This document shows, piece after piece, positions 25,471 through 35,044 of a stretch of DNA of 64,000 nt; positions within the stretch are counted from its first letter, which is position 1; the number at the start of each line of letters is the position of its first letter. Position numbers and translations under genes: made by a program. This DNA comes from Heyndrickxia acidiproducens DSM 23148 (GTDB lineage Bacteria; Bacillota; Bacilli; Bacillales; Bacillaceae_C): NCBI RefSeq assembly GCF_000374345.1, contig NZ_KB893982.1, positions 29,169 through 93,168 of the forward strand, written 5' to 3'. The notes under the pieces were generated by a model. That model saw nothing but the letters and a program-made list of their open reading frames with translations. It was not told where the DNA came from and ran no database searches.

Positions 25471-26187
25471 ATGAACAAAGTGAATAAAGGAAATCTTATC
25501 ATAAACGGAGTCGGATCTTCGAATGGCGGGACTTTTCAAACTGTGGCGGTGAGTGGAAAAAGCACCGTAAATAGCGATATTGAATGCGAAGTTTTGGAAT
25601 CGAATGGGGTTGCTTCTTTCAAGGGTAACATTGTTTCACAAACGGTTCGGATCAATGGGACGACAACCATTGCAGGCAGCCTTGACACTGAAAAGATAAG
25701 CATTGAAGGTGTCGCAAAAATAAAGAAAGATGTAACAGCTGCTGCTTTGCAAATTTCAGGAAGCGGCTCCTTTGGCGGAACAGTCCGTTGTGATTCTATC
25801 AAAATCGAAGGACGCGCGGCGATTGCGGAAAACTGTGAAGCGGAAACCGTTTATATACGGGGGCCTGTTAAAATCGGCGGGGAACTGAATGCCGACCACA
25901 TTTTGCTGGAACCTTTCGGGCGCTGTACGATTCAGGAAATCGGCGGGCAAAGTATCACAGTAAAAAAGGATGCTTCTTTTTCAAGCTGGCTCAAACCGTT
26001 CTTCCCAACCACCCTATCGGTCAATAGTATCGAGGGTGACGAAATTGATTTGGAAGTAACCGCCGCAAAAGTGGTCCGCGGGCGGAATGTGAAGATCGGC
26101 AAAAAATGTGAAGTTGATCTTGTCGAGTACACAGGCACTTTTCAAAAAGATGATGGTGCAACAGTGAAGAAATCCAGAAAAATATAA
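25471..26187 (+). CDS. bacE: Bactofilin BacE (YhbE)
   Basis: A 238-aa polymer-forming protein. A repetitive beta-helix of short strands (VSGKSTVNSDIECEVLESNG, VRINGTTTIAGSLDTEKISIEG) is typical of the DUF583/bactofilin domain, extended relative to single-domain bactofilins. It has no membrane segment. In B. subtilis the two bactofilins of this operon are needed for flagellar hook/basal body assembly and swarming. The ATG has GGTGGG upstream. Confidence 0.88.
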   Translation: MNKVNKGNLIINGVGSSNGGTFQTVAVSGKSTVNSDIECEVLESNGVASFKGNIVSQTVRINGTTTIAGSLDTEKISIEGVAKIKKDVTAAALQISGSGSFGGTVRCDSIKIEGRAAIAENCEAETVYIRGPVKIGGELNADHILLEPFGRCTIQEIGGQSITVKKDASFSSWLKPFFPTTLSVNSIEGDEIDLEVTAAKVVRGRNVKIGKKCEVDLVEYTGTFQKDDGATVKKSRKI

Positions 26188-26198
26188 AGGAAGGCTGT

Positions 26199-26921
26199 GT
26201 GGAAAATATGCAAAGAAACAATTTGACCGTGAACGGCTCTGGAAGCTTTGGCGGCGGAATGTACGGGAAAGTAAAAGTGAACGGCGAAGCAGAAATTGTG
26301 GATCATCTTGACTGCCTGCACTTCACCATTAACGGCACAAGCAAAGTGGCTGGTGATATCAAAGCGGAATGTCTGTCCGTACACGGGGAGGCAGGATTTG
26401 ACGGGACTTTACAGGCAGATAAAGCGAGCGTATTAGGAACATGCAAAATTGGAAAAAATGCGCATATCCAAGATTGTGTGGTGCGCGGTTCGCTTGAAAT
26501 TGACGGAAACTATAATGGAGATAAAGCAGAGATCAAGGGGCTGCTTGTGGTAAAAAACGACCTCGAAGCGGAAACCTTTATCTCAAAGGGTCAGTTTCAA
26601 GTTGGCGGCTTGTTAAATGCAGATGAAATTGAGATTTCGCTGAGATATAAACATAGCCATGCAGGTGAAATCGGCGGTAAGAAAATCAATGTCAAGGTAC
26701 AGAACGGATTGGCCAATATGTTTCATGCCAGTAAGAAACGGCTGCTGTTGCAGGCCTCTGCTATTGAAGGCGATGATATATATCTGGAGAATACGGAAGC
26801 AGATACCGTCCGCGGGCAAAATATCGAGATCGGGCCGGGCTGCCGGATTCGTTTGGTTGAATACGAAGAAAAACTCAAAGTTTTAGAGGATGCTGTTGTG
26901 CAGGAGAAACAAAAACTTTAA
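26199..26921 (+). CDS. bacF: Bactofilin BacF (YhbF)
   Basis: A 240-aa paralog of the preceding protein with the same beta-helical repeats (LTVNGSGSFGGGMYGKVKVNGEAEI, FHASKKRLLLQASAIEGDDI). The start is GTG with AAGGAAGG upstream. It follows bacE by 11 nt. The pair shares the C-terminal pattern ADTVRGQNIEIGPGCRIRLVEY. Likely role: a cytoskeletal scaffold co-assembling with BacE. After its stop there is only 75 bp before repeat array C. Confidence 0.88.
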   Translation: MENMQRNNLTVNGSGSFGGGMYGKVKVNGEAEIVDHLDCLHFTINGTSKVAGDIKAECLSVHGEAGFDGTLQADKASVLGTCKIGKNAHIQDCVVRGSLEIDGNYNGDKAEIKGLLVVKNDLEAETFISKGQFQVGGLLNADEIEISLRYKHSHAGEIGGKKINVKVQNGLANMFHASKKRLLLQASAIEGDDIYLENTEADTVRGQNIEIGPGCRIRLVEYEEKLKVLEDAVVQEKQKL

Positions 26922-26999
26922 CCTGTACTGTTTGTTTAAATGACATAATTCATATCCTTTTTTATTGTCATATATGTTTTTTCGTCCTTCATATCCCCG

Positions 27000-27357
27000 G
27001 TGAACGACCGTTGCTCCGGGCACTTGCCTGGTCCGGGCTTTCATAGCCCAGATGAACGACCGTTTCCCCGGGCACTTGCCTGATTCGGGCTTTCATATCC
27101 CCAATGAACGACCGTTGCTCCAGGCACTTGCCTGATTCGGGCTTTCATATCCCCAATGAACGACCGTTTCCCCGGGCATTTGCCTGGTCCGGGCTTTCAT
27201 TAACCCGATGAGCGACCGTTGCTACGGGCATTTGCCTGGTCCGGGCTTTCATATCCCCAATGAACGACCGTTTCCCCGGGCACTTGCCTGGTTCGGGCTT
27301 TCATAACCCTAATGAACGACCGTTTCTGTCGTACTTCACCCATTTCGGGCTTTCATC
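27000..27357. repeat. Tandem array C: seven 52-bp units
   Basis: Units start at 27000 (first base G for A), 27052, 27104, 27156, 27208, 27260 and 27312, each exactly 52 bp; the last is diverged and ends at the TTCAT at 27357. Consensus start is ATGAACGACCGTT and end CGGGCTTTCATATCCCC. ATGAACGACCG and CGGGCTTTCAT are imperfect inverted complements. A partial unit end (CTTCATATCCCC) precedes the first unit. Same period and skeleton as arrays A and B, with a different core. Confidence 0.96.
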
Positions 27358-27367
27358 GGATAAACGT

Positions 27368-27407
27368 AAAAAGCAGTGCGATAAATGTTTATCGCACTGC
27401 TTTTTGT
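27368..27407. terminator. Bidirectional terminator
   Basis: AAAAGCAGTGCGATAAA pairs perfectly with TTTATCGCACTGCTTTT and has A/T runs on both sides. It is located right after array C, so a bacEF transcript could run through the array to here. Confidence 0.9.
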
Positions 27408-28195
27408 TTGGCATCGCAGGGGACCCAACCATTCCGCATCCTAATGAAATTGTTCAACCTTTTCAGGTAACATTTCAACCTCAGATGGGGTTTTCGACAC
27501 TCCTCAATCATTAACTTTTTTTGAGTTTGCAGCTGTGCAAGCCGCCAAATGGAAGTGTCTGCGTTAGGATGTCTGTCGTCAGCTCCGAGACTGATTCAAA
27601 TCTTTCATAAGATTTGTTCATCCTAAGACTCAAGTTTCGAATGATTCGGTTCTGAAAAGTTTGGGATGAGCCTGGCTGCCTCCAATATCCTCTTTGCTGT
27701 AAAGTTTATTGAATTTGCATCTTCACTTTTAAGGAATCCTTTCCAATGAAAGCCTGCCATTTACCGATCCGTCCTATTTTGAAAATGTTCTTCCCGGCAA
27801 TCTTCTCCGCGCAGCGGTTTGAATGACGGTTTTCTGATTTTCTTTCATAGAACCGCGATTCGCCCTTGGCCCTTTTTCATTTTACTCAGATTCTTAAAGT
27901 TTGAATGGGCTTTCAAATCACTTCTTAAGCAACGGTTTATTTTCGGAAGACGCTCCTTTTCAGTTTACATTGAGCAGATTAGAAAGTTTGTGGTGGATTC
28001 ACCGGCTTTCATCCTTTCAAGTAACCCGATAATCGCTACCTCGTTTTCTTTCGGAACTAACCAGGATGGTTGAGTCTCCTGCAACGCCAACTTGTAAGAA
28101 GCTTTTAAATGTTTTTTGTTTATCTCTTCCTTACAGTTACAGTATAACACGGCCGCCCGGAAAAAGCTGTGACAGAATTGTTAACGCTTTCATTA
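27408..28195. other. Unexplained 0.8-kb region, possible decayed gene
   Basis: No intact gene. On the minus strand, fragments look coding in composition but are interrupted. A frame ending near 27525 reads LRMNKSYERFESVSELTTD and is preceded by stops or shifts, and a 61-aa frame occupies 28150-27965. A structured segment lies at 27564-27626 (outer arms TTAGGATG/CATCCTAA, inner arms CAAATCTT/AAGATTTG). I recognise no family. Confidence 0.4.
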
Positions 28196-28231
28196 TTTTA
28201 AAAAAGTAAAGCTGGACACTAAAGATCCAGC
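28196..28231 (-). terminator. Terminator of the MATE gene
   Basis: Minus strand GGCTGGATC...TGTCCAGC followed by TTTACTTTTTT. Confidence 0.65.
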
Positions 28232-28237
28232 CCTGTT

Positions 28238-29632
28238 TTACACGAGCTTGTGTGTATACCATTTGCTGCCTTTAAAGCGCTCGGTGAAGATCCAGCCGCG
28301 CGCACACCATTCGACAATCATGGCAACCCAGACACCGATAATCCCAAAACCGAATGTGATGCCCAACAAATAGCCGAGCACTACCCGCAAAAGCCACATC
28401 GACAATAATGATGCCAGCGAAGTGAAGTTTGAATCACCTGCCGCCCGCAAAGCGGATGGCATGATAAAACTTTGCGGCCATAAAAGCGGCTGGGCAATCG
28501 CCGTCATGATAACAATCGTAAAGATCGTCGGGACAATCTCATCAGGCGGATTAAACAGATTGGACACCACCGGGAATAATGGCAAAAGAATGCCGGATGT
28601 GACCACATAAAGAATGGAAGAAAGAACGATCAAAGATTTCGTGAATTTCTTCGCATCCTTAATGTTCCGGCGCCCCATGCACTGCCCGACAATGGTTACA
28701 ACGGCAATGCTCAAGGCAGTCGGCCCCATTTGAAACAAGGTCGTAATCGAGTTGCTGATCGCATTCGTTGTGATTGCGAGCGTTCCCAGCTGGACAATAA
28801 AGGTCTGCGTCAGAAGCTTGCCGCCATTGAAAAAGATCTGTTCAGCCGCAAACGGAATGCCAATAAAGAGTACTTTCTTTAATATCGCAAAATCCAAGTG
28901 TAAGGCGTTTTTCATTTTAAAACGGATCGTCTCATTATACTTACTGACATATATAATGGAAGCAATCATCCCTAATAATCTCGCAAAAATAATCGAGCTC
29001 ACGAGTCCGATTACACCCATATGAAAAACCGTAATCAGGATGACATTCAGCACGGTGTTCGTCAAGTTCATGAATAGGGATAAACCTAAACATGGCTTTG
29101 TCTCACCCACGCCTCTTAAGCCGCCGAGTACTGCCTGAAAAATGGCAATGAACGGATACGAGATACAGCTGCCAATCAGGTAGAGTTTAGCATTGTGAAA
29201 AACATCCGCATCCGCCTTGCCAAACAGCAGATTCAAAGTTGGCGTGTTAAAAATAATCACAAAAGCACTGAGCAGGACAGAGAAAATGGTAACGGCGGAT
29301 ATCGCCTGTGTGGCCGTTTTCGATACCATTTCCTTGTTGCCGATGCCTTTATACTGGGCAACGATAACGGTACCCCCTGTTGCCACCGCAATGAACACAT
29401 TGACAAGGAAAATGTTGAGTGAATCGACCATGCTGACGGCACTCACAGCCGCAACCCCCGCCGAACTGATCATCGCTGTGTTTAAAAAGCTCATCAAAAT
29501 CAGGAAAGCCTGGTCTACAAATATCGGAATAATAATGGCAATAATTTCTTTATAATCGATTGAATCCCCGGTCAAATATTTATTTAATAGAAAATTAGAT
29601 TTCTCTTTTAGTTTAATGGCTACAGTACCCAC
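28238..29632 (-). CDS. MATE-family efflux transporter
   Basis: A roughly 464-aa, 12-span membrane protein of the multidrug and toxic compound extrusion family. The first span region (IIAIIIPIFVDQAFLILMSFLNTAMIS) and the internally repeated second half (FIGIPFAAEQIFFNGGKLLTQTFIV) show the twofold MATE layout. Cation-coupled export of organic cations or drugs is the family role. The start is ambiguous: GTG at 29632 has AAGGAA at proper spacing, while the GTG at 29641 abuts it. Single gene. Confidence 0.88.
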   Translation of the reverse strand: MGTVAIKLKEKSNFLLNKYLTGDSIDYKEIIAIIIPIFVDQAFLILMSFLNTAMISSAGVAAVSAVSMVDSLNIFLVNVFIAVATGGTVIVAQYKGIGNKEMVSKTATQAISAVTIFSVLLSAFVIIFNTPTLNLLFGKADADVFHNAKLYLIGSCISYPFIAIFQAVLGGLRGVGETKPCLGLSLFMNLTNTVLNVILITVFHMGVIGLVSSIIFARLLGMIASIIYVSKYNETIRFKMKNALHLDFAILKKVLFIGIPFAAEQIFFNGGKLLTQTFIVQLGTLAITTNAISNSITTLFQMGPTALSIAVVTIVGQCMGRRNIKDAKKFTKSLIVLSSILYVVTSGILLPLFPVVSNLFNPPDEIVPTIFTIVIMTAIAQPLLWPQSFIMPSALRAAGDSNFTSLASLLSMWLLRVVLGYLLGITFGFGIIGVWVAMIVEWCARGWIFTERFKGSKWYTHKLV

Positions 29633-29775
29633 GGCTAACACTTCCTTATATGGGCTTAATTTTTAATGCAAAGAGTATTATACCACCGATACATATCGTG
29701 TAAAGTTTTTCGTACGACGAAGTTTTGTAGAATTTGTGAATACAGATATGCAGGTACAAACAGCCCATTTACGCT

Positions 29776-29808
29776 AAAAAACGAACAGTGCATACTGTTC
29801 GTTTTTTT
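29776..29808 (-). terminator. Terminator at the end of the sulfate-assimilation operon
   Basis: ACGAACAGT, GCAT loop, ACTGTTCGT flanked by A6 and T7. The direction that serves tauE is minus. Confidence 0.85.
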
Positions 29809-29890
29809 AACAGATTCCGGAGATTTTTTTACCCACTTGAGGGATTCATCCAGCCCGCTTCTCATTTAATCCCACCGTTTATTCCCGGGA

Positions 29891-30787
29891 TTAACCGATG
29901 ACATCCGCATGTTCTTCTTCCACGGATCGGCTGGTTTTCATCTTGCGAAACACAAAGAAGACAACGGCTGCCCATGCCAATAGAATGATTCCGTAAACGA
30001 GAGGGGTATAATTGGAATGGACCGCCCATGTGTTTAAAACTGTTCTGGCATTCACTAAAATGATAAATCCCCCTACTAAAACCCCCATTAACTGGGCAGG
30101 GACTTTGCGCACAAGCCATGCAGCAATCGGAGCTGCGACCACGCCGCCGAGCACAAGGGCGGTTACCCAGAGGAAATTAACGGTGTCCCATCCTAATGAA
30201 AGAATAAAGCCGATTGTAGCAGAAACTGCGATCGCGAACTCGCTTGTATCCACGGTTCCGACAACTTTACGGGCTGTCATGCCTTTTTTGGACAAAAGGA
30301 CCGGTGTCGCAATCGGCCCCCAGCCCCCGCCGCCTGTTGCATCGGCAAAGCCCGCAATGAACCCGAGGGGAATCGACTGCTTAATGGGCAAGGCCTTGTA
30401 TACTTTTGTCTCGCTGTGCTGAAATTTAAATAAGAACCGGTAAATAACATATAATCCGAGCAATAAAAGAAAAAGTGAAATATACGGCTTGACAATGTCA
30501 CCCGGAATATTGCTTAAAAAGCAGGCTCCGATAAAAGCGCCAATTGCCCCCGGGATCGTCAGGCGGAGCACCATTTTTTTATCAACATTCCCAAATTTAA
30601 GATGGGAAATCCCTGAAGCAGCAGTCGTTACAACCTCGGATAGGTGTACAGATGCAGAAGCAGCTGCCGGCGCGATGCCGAAAGCCAGTAACAGGGATGT
30701 GGAAGTAACCCCGTATGCCATCCCCAGGGCACCATCTATCAGCTGCGCAAAGAAACCAACAATCGCCAACACAATGAGCTTTTCCAT
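29891..30787 (-). CDS. TauE/SafE-family sulfite/sulfonate transporter
   Basis: A 298-aa membrane protein with about eight spans. The family motifs are GFFAQLIDGALGMAYGVTSTSLLLA and, in the second half, GFIAGFADATGGGGWGPIATPVLL. The family exports or imports sulfite, sulfoacetate or other anions. It is the last gene of the cys operon, 134 bp after cysC. This position in B. subtilis-type operons is usually held by the sulfate permease CysP, so this protein may supply sulfate or vent sulfite. The direction is not determinable from sequence. GAGGAGGAGAGG precedes the ATG. Confidence 0.87.
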   Translation of the reverse strand: MEKLIVLAIVGFFAQLIDGALGMAYGVTSTSLLLAFGIAPAAASASVHLSEVVTTAASGISHLKFGNVDKKMVLRLTIPGAIGAFIGACFLSNIPGDIVKPYISLFLLLLGLYVIYRFLFKFQHSETKVYKALPIKQSIPLGFIAGFADATGGGGWGPIATPVLLSKKGMTARKVVGTVDTSEFAIAVSATIGFILSLGWDTVNFLWVTALVLGGVVAAPIAAWLVRKVPAQLMGVLVGGFIILVNARTVLNTWAVHSNYTPLVYGIILLAWAAVVFFVFRKMKTSRSVEEEHADVIG

Positions 30788-30921
30788 TCCTCTCCTCCTC
30801 GATACAGATGAACCGTTTTAATTACGCCAAACAAGGGGTTTTAAATGTCTACTTAACAGCCCCGCAAACTTGGTTTTTAACGGGCATGCCGCACTCCTGC
30901 CAGCCTGCCCGGCCGTTTTCA

Positions 30922-31539
30922 TCATACTAAAAGTGATTCAGTAAGATATCCCTTTTCTTTCAAATAGGCTGTGATGGTTTTGATCGACTCTTCCAGGCTT
31001 TGATTTTCGGTATCAATCGTTAATTCCGGATCAGACGGTTCTTCATAAGGCGCGTCAATTCCGGTGAATGCTTTGATTTCTCCTGCGCGCGCCTTCTTGT
31101 ACAGGCCTTTTGGATCCCGTTTTTCGCATGCCTCCAGGCTGCATTTGACATAGACTTCAATAAACTCATTTTCTTCCAGTATATTTCGCACCTGCTCACG
31201 GTCTTTTTGGTACGGCGAAATAAACGCGGTCAAGGTCATCAGCCCGGCATCCACCATCAGCTTGGCGACTTCACCGATGCGGCGGATATTTTCTGCCCGG
31301 TCTTCGGGACTGAACCCCAAATTTTGATTCAGGCCATGGCGGATATTATCGCCATCCAACCGGTACGTGTGCACCCCTAATTGAAACAGTTCTTTTTCCA
31401 GTGCTGCCGATAACGTCGATTTCCCTGAACCGGACAGCCCGGTAAACCAAAGCACAGCGCTCTTATGCCGGTTCCGCTGCTGTCTTTCTTGTTTTGTTAC
31501 TTTTGATGCGTGCCAAACAATATTTGCTGCATTACCCAT
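30922..31539 (-). CDS. cysC: Adenylylsulfate kinase
   Basis: A 205-aa kinase that phosphorylates APS to PAPS. The Walker A motif GLSGSGKST is at about 34-42. APS-binding [20 protein letters not shown] and FISPYQKDR are complete, as is the lid [22 protein letters not shown]. It follows sat by 40 nt in the assimilatory operon. The start has AGGGGAGAGG upstream. Confidence 0.95.
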   Translation of the reverse strand: MGNAANIVWHASKVTKQERQQRNRHKSAVLWFTGLSGSGKSTLSAALEKELFQLGVHTYRLDGDNIRHGLNQNLGFSPEDRAENIRRIGEVAKLMVDAGLMTLTAFISPYQKDREQVRNILEENEFIEVYVKCSLEACEKRDPKGLYKKARAGEIKAFTGIDAPYEEPSDPELTIDTENQSLEESIKTITAYLKEKGYLTESLLV

Positions 31540-31579
31540 TTGTCTGCCTCTCCCCTTTTACTTCACCAGCTCCCTGGCC

Positions 31580-32758
31580 TTATTTTTGCTTAAGCCCTTT
31601 GATCAATACTGCTGCAACTTCCGGACGGGAGAATTCCTTTGGCAATGCTTCCCCGTTCCGAAGTTTTTCCCGCACTTTTGTCCCGCTTAAATGGACATGG
31701 AACGACTTGTCATGCGGGCAGGTTTTCGACGTCGCCATATTTTCGCATTTCGTGCAGTAAAAAGCATGCTCGAATTTAAAAATTTGGATCCCGAGTTCAT
31801 CTTCAAACCTGGAAATAAACGCCTGCGCTTCGTATGTGCCATAATAATCGCCGACACCTGCATGATCACGGCCGACAATAAAGTGGGTGCAGCCGTAATT
31901 TTTGCGGACAATCGCATGCAAAATGGCTTCACGCGGCCCCGCATAGCGCATCGCAGCCGGATAAATGACCAGCCTGGCCCGGTTTTCAGGAAAATAGTTT
32001 TTAAGGATAACCTGATAGCTTTCCATCCGGATATCTGCCGGAATATCATCCGATTTGGTTTCTCCCACCAAGGGATTTAGCAACAAGCCATCAACCGATT
32101 CCAATGCGCTCTTTTGAATATATTCATGGGCGCGGTGGACAGGGTTGCGGGTCTGGAAGCCGACAATGGTTTTCCAACCCAGATCAGCAAATAGTTGCCT
32201 TGTTTCTTTTGGATCAAGATAAAAATCTTTAAAATCGTCATGATTCGGCCGGTTTAACAAATAGACCGGGCCCGCCAAATACACATCCCCCTTTTCGTAC
32301 AGCTTCTTCACACCGGGATGGGCGCGGTCTGTCGTTCCGTAAACAAGCCTTGCTTCTTTTTCTTTGTCATAAGTGTATTTTTCCTGTAATTCAAGTACGC
32401 CGTAAATCACGCCGTCTTCCCCGGTCAGCGCAATCTCGGAGCCAACCTCATATTCTGCCGCTGCTGCTTTCGCGGCAGGAAGGGTGATCGGGATGCTCCA
32501 AAGCGTTCCATCGGCCAGATGCACGTTTTCCAGCACATTGGTATAATCTTCTTTTCCCATGAATCCGGTCAGGGGACTGAATCCGCCGATTGCAATCAGT
32601 TCCAGATCCGATAAACTCCAGGCATCAAGCCTTAATGATTTCAATCCCGCTGCTTTTTTTAAATCATTCTCTCTTTCTGCCCCGTATTTTTCCCTTTGCA
32701 CCAATTTTCCGCCATGGGGCAGAATTCCTATTTCATCCTTTTGTAAGGTAAGTGACAA
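31580..32758 (-). CDS. sat: Sulfate adenylyltransferase
   Basis: A 392-aa ATP sulfurylase, converting sulfate and ATP to APS and pyrophosphate. Core motifs are [15 protein letters not shown] (phosphate-binding HxxH-like), [12 protein letters not shown] and the C-terminal zinc cysteines [16 protein letters not shown], followed by the RP-containing end. The TTG at 32758 is preferred since GGGGAGG lies eight nt upstream; a TTG at 32791 is open but has no site. Located between sirC and cysC. Confidence 0.95.
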   Translation of the reverse strand: MSLTLQKDEIGILPHGGKLVQREKYGAERENDLKKAAGLKSLRLDAWSLSDLELIAIGGFSPLTGFMGKEDYTNVLENVHLADGTLWSIPITLPAAKAAAAEYEVGSEIALTGEDGVIYGVLELQEKYTYDKEKEARLVYGTTDRAHPGVKKLYEKGDVYLAGPVYLLNRPNHDDFKDFYLDPKETRQLFADLGWKTIVGFQTRNPVHRAHEYIQKSALESVDGLLLNPLVGETKSDDIPADIRMESYQVILKNYFPENRARLVIYPAAMRYAGPREAILHAIVRKNYGCTHFIVGRDHAGVGDYYGTYEAQAFISRFEDELGIQIFKFEHAFYCTKCENMATSKTCPHDKSFHVHLSGTKVREKLRNGEALPKEFSRPEVAAVLIKGLKQK

Positions 32759-32810
32759 TGGTATAACCTCCCCGTATTGTAGTGAAACCAACTTCCGGTT
32801 CCTTTCTTAA

Positions 32811-33434
32811 TTAAAATTCCTCTTTGGTTAAACGCCGCAGCCAGTTTTCCAGCTGTAGTTGCTGTTCTTTATCCTGATAATGATCAGACAGCAGTTCTTT
32901 TAATAAACCATTTTTTGATTTTTCATCCAAGGGGGACTGCTTTATGCGTTGCCGGCTTTCATATAAAAAGTCCAGGTAATCCCCGTATTGGCCGCCAAAC
33001 ATCGTTTGCAGCTGTTCTTTTATTTTTACTGCCAGCAGCGGGCTTGCCCCACCGCTTGAGATTGCGATTGATAATCTTCCTTGCTTGAAGTGTGCGGGGA
33101 AATGGACATTTCCCGCTGAAGCATCAGAAGCTATATTGACAAGCGCATTGGGAGGCGCTGACTGTTTAACCATCTGGTTGACTTCAGGTTGGCTGGTGGC
33201 AGCAATAATCAGAAAAGCCCCCGCCAAATCCTCAGGCTGAAACGTTTTTGCCCGCCAATGGATCTGTCCTTTTTCCACAAGCATATAGATTTCCGGTATT
33301 ATTTCCGGGCTGACCACCGTGATATTTGCCCCGCTATCTAAAAGCGATTCGATTCTCCTGTTCGCAATCTGCCCTCCGCCGACCACCACGGCATGCTGTT
33401 GACTCAAATCAACCATCAGCGGGATAAATGCCAT
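32811..33434 (-). CDS. sirC: Precorrin-2 dehydrogenase (siroheme synthesis)
   Basis: A 207-aa NAD-dependent enzyme, the YlnF/SirC type and homologous to the N-terminal domain of CysG. It oxidises precorrin-2 to sirohydrochlorin. The Rossmann motif VVVGGGQIANRRIESLL is at about 16-32, and the family ISSGGASPLLAVKIKEQL is at about 127-144. Its start overlaps the 3' end of sirB by 19 nt with AAGAGGTG inside sirB, so translation is coupled. It belongs to the siroheme trio placed inside the cys operon. Confidence 0.9.
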   Translation of the reverse strand: MAFIPLMVDLSQQHAVVVGGGQIANRRIESLLDSGANITVVSPEIIPEIYMLVEKGQIHWRAKTFQPEDLAGAFLIIAATSQPEVNQMVKQSAPPNALVNIASDASAGNVHFPAHFKQGRLSIAISSGGASPLLAVKIKEQLQTMFGGQYGDYLDFLYESRQRIKQSPLDEKSKNGLLKELLSDHYQDKEQQLQLENWLRRLTKEEF

Positions 33435-34171
33435 AATGGCACCTCTTCTACTAAAGTTTCATTCACGCGGTCTGCCAACGCCTGTTTCATGGAAGGATGA
33501 TCCCCCATATGCCGGCATAAAATGATGGTTGGATCATGCAAAGCGGCAATTTTCTTTTTCAAATCCCGCATCAGGAATCCCGTAAACCATAAATATGGGA
33601 CAATGAAAATATGCGTGAATTTTTTTTGTAAAGCTGACGCCAGCACCTCTTCAAATGAAGGTTCACAGGCAGCCAGAAAACAAGGTTCTACCGATTGGGC
33701 ATTGATTCTTTTCTCCAGCATGCTTGCTATCTTTTCGATATCCCTTTTTGTTTGGGGACTTCTGCTGCCCCGGCCGGCCAATATAATTCCGGTACTGCGT
33801 GTAACGGGGGCCTGTATTTCATGAATGCGGTCTGCCAGTACATCCACCAACCGTTCTTGAACGCCAAGCGGCTTGCCATAGGTAAAATGTACATGCGGAT
33901 ATTGCTGCTGCACCTGCCTTACCGTTTTCGGTATATCATTGTAATAATGGCCGGCGCCGAGCAGCAGTACAGGAATAATCGCGATTCGGGTCGCCCCTTT
34001 ATCTGCTAAACTTGCAATCCCTTGTTGTATATCGGGGGCTGCAATTTCCAAAAAACAAACTTCCTGCAGCGGTACATCGATTTTATCCCGGACAGATCGG
34101 ATCAATCCGGCCGACTCCCGGAGAGCCCCCGGCACACGGCTGCCATGGCAAATATAAAGCACACCCTGCAT
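33416..34171 (-). CDS. sirB: Sirohydrochlorin ferrochelatase
   Basis: A 251-aa two-domain chelatase of the CbiX/SirB family that inserts iron into sirohydrochlorin to give siroheme. Metal/substrate histidines are in YICHGSRVPGA (N-terminus) and GAGHYYNDIP. The second half repeats the fold (GIILAGRGSRSPQTKRDIEK). The ATG at 34171 has a purine-rich GGGGGGAAGG upstream; the longer frame to 34237 overlaps sumT and lacks a site. The last gene step feeds CysI. Confidence 0.9.
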   Translation of the reverse strand: MQGVLYICHGSRVPGALRESAGLIRSVRDKIDVPLQEVCFLEIAAPDIQQGIASLADKGATRIAIIPVLLLGAGHYYNDIPKTVRQVQQQYPHVHFTYGKPLGVQERLVDVLADRIHEIQAPVTRSTGIILAGRGSRSPQTKRDIEKIASMLEKRINAQSVEPCFLAACEPSFEEVLASALQKKFTHIFIVPYLWFTGFLMRDLKKKIAALHDPTIILCRHMGDHPSMKQALADRVNETLVEEVPLWHLSR

Positions 34172-34184
34172 GATGCCTTCCCCC

Positions 34185-34961
34185 CTAGCCAAACACGACT
34201 TGCGATGGCTGTTCTTTTTCAAGCTCCAGCCATTCATACCATTGGATTTTTTCCCTTAAGCGGACTACATCCCCGATAATAATCATGGCCGGATTTCGAA
34301 TCATTTTCGCCTTTGTTGTAATATTTTCGAGATTTCCCGTTACCGTTTGCTGTTCATCTGTTGTCCCGCAATAGACTAGTGCAACCGGCGTTTTTGGATG
34401 GCGGCCGTGCCGGAGCAGCTGCTCACAAATATCCGGCAAATGTTTCACTCCCATATAGATGCAAAGCGTATCTGCGCCTTTAGCCAGATGCTCCCAGTTT
34501 TGCCCGGAATCTTCGCCGTTTTTCCCGGCTCCCGAAACAAAAGCAACCGATGAGCTGTACTCCCGGTGTGTAAGCGGGATCCCGGCATAGGCGGGGGCGG
34601 CGGAACCGGATGTAATGCCCGGAACAACTTCAAAAGAGATGCCATTTTTACGCAGGTATTCTGCCTCTTCCCCGCCCCTTCCAAAGATAAAAGGGTCGCC
34701 GCCTTTGAGCCTTGTTACCACATTGCCTTGTTTGGCGTATTTCACAAGCAGGCTGTTGATCGTTTCCTGCGAGAGGGAATGCCGGTCCGGGCTTTTGCCG
34801 CAATAGACCAGTTTTGCCCCTTCATGCGCTTCGTCAAGCAAGAGGCGGTTCACCAGGCGGTCATATAAAATGACATCCGCCTGTTGAACAGCTTTCAGTC
34901 CTTTTACTGTAATGAGCTCCGGATCACCAGGGCCTGCACCGACCAAATAAACCTTTCCCAT
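34185..34961 (-). CDS. sumT: Uroporphyrinogen-III C-methyltransferase
   Basis: A 258-aa SAM-dependent enzyme that methylates uroporphyrinogen III twice to precorrin-2 (CobA/SUMT, YlnD in B. subtilis). Signature elements are VYLVGAGPGDPELITVKGLKAV, DVILYDRLV, RLKGGDPFIFGRGGEEAEYL and YAGIPLTHR. AGGTGA precedes the ATG. It lies 129 nt after cysI; that gap carries the dispersed hairpin element. Confidence 0.94.
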   Translation of the reverse strand: MGKVYLVGAGPGDPELITVKGLKAVQQADVILYDRLVNRLLLDEAHEGAKLVYCGKSPDRHSLSQETINSLLVKYAKQGNVVTRLKGGDPFIFGRGGEEAEYLRKNGISFEVVPGITSGSAAPAYAGIPLTHREYSSSVAFVSGAGKNGEDSGQNWEHLAKGADTLCIYMGVKHLPDICEQLLRHGRHPKTPVALVYCGTTDEQQTVTGNLENITTKAKMIRNPAMIIIGDVVRLREKIQWYEWLELEKEQPSQVVFG

Positions 34962-35044
34962 CTTTTCACCTCATCCTTTTCTGCTGTTATGATTAAACGG
35001 CACTTCCTGATTCTTATCCCAACATAACGGGCAGTAAGACGAAC

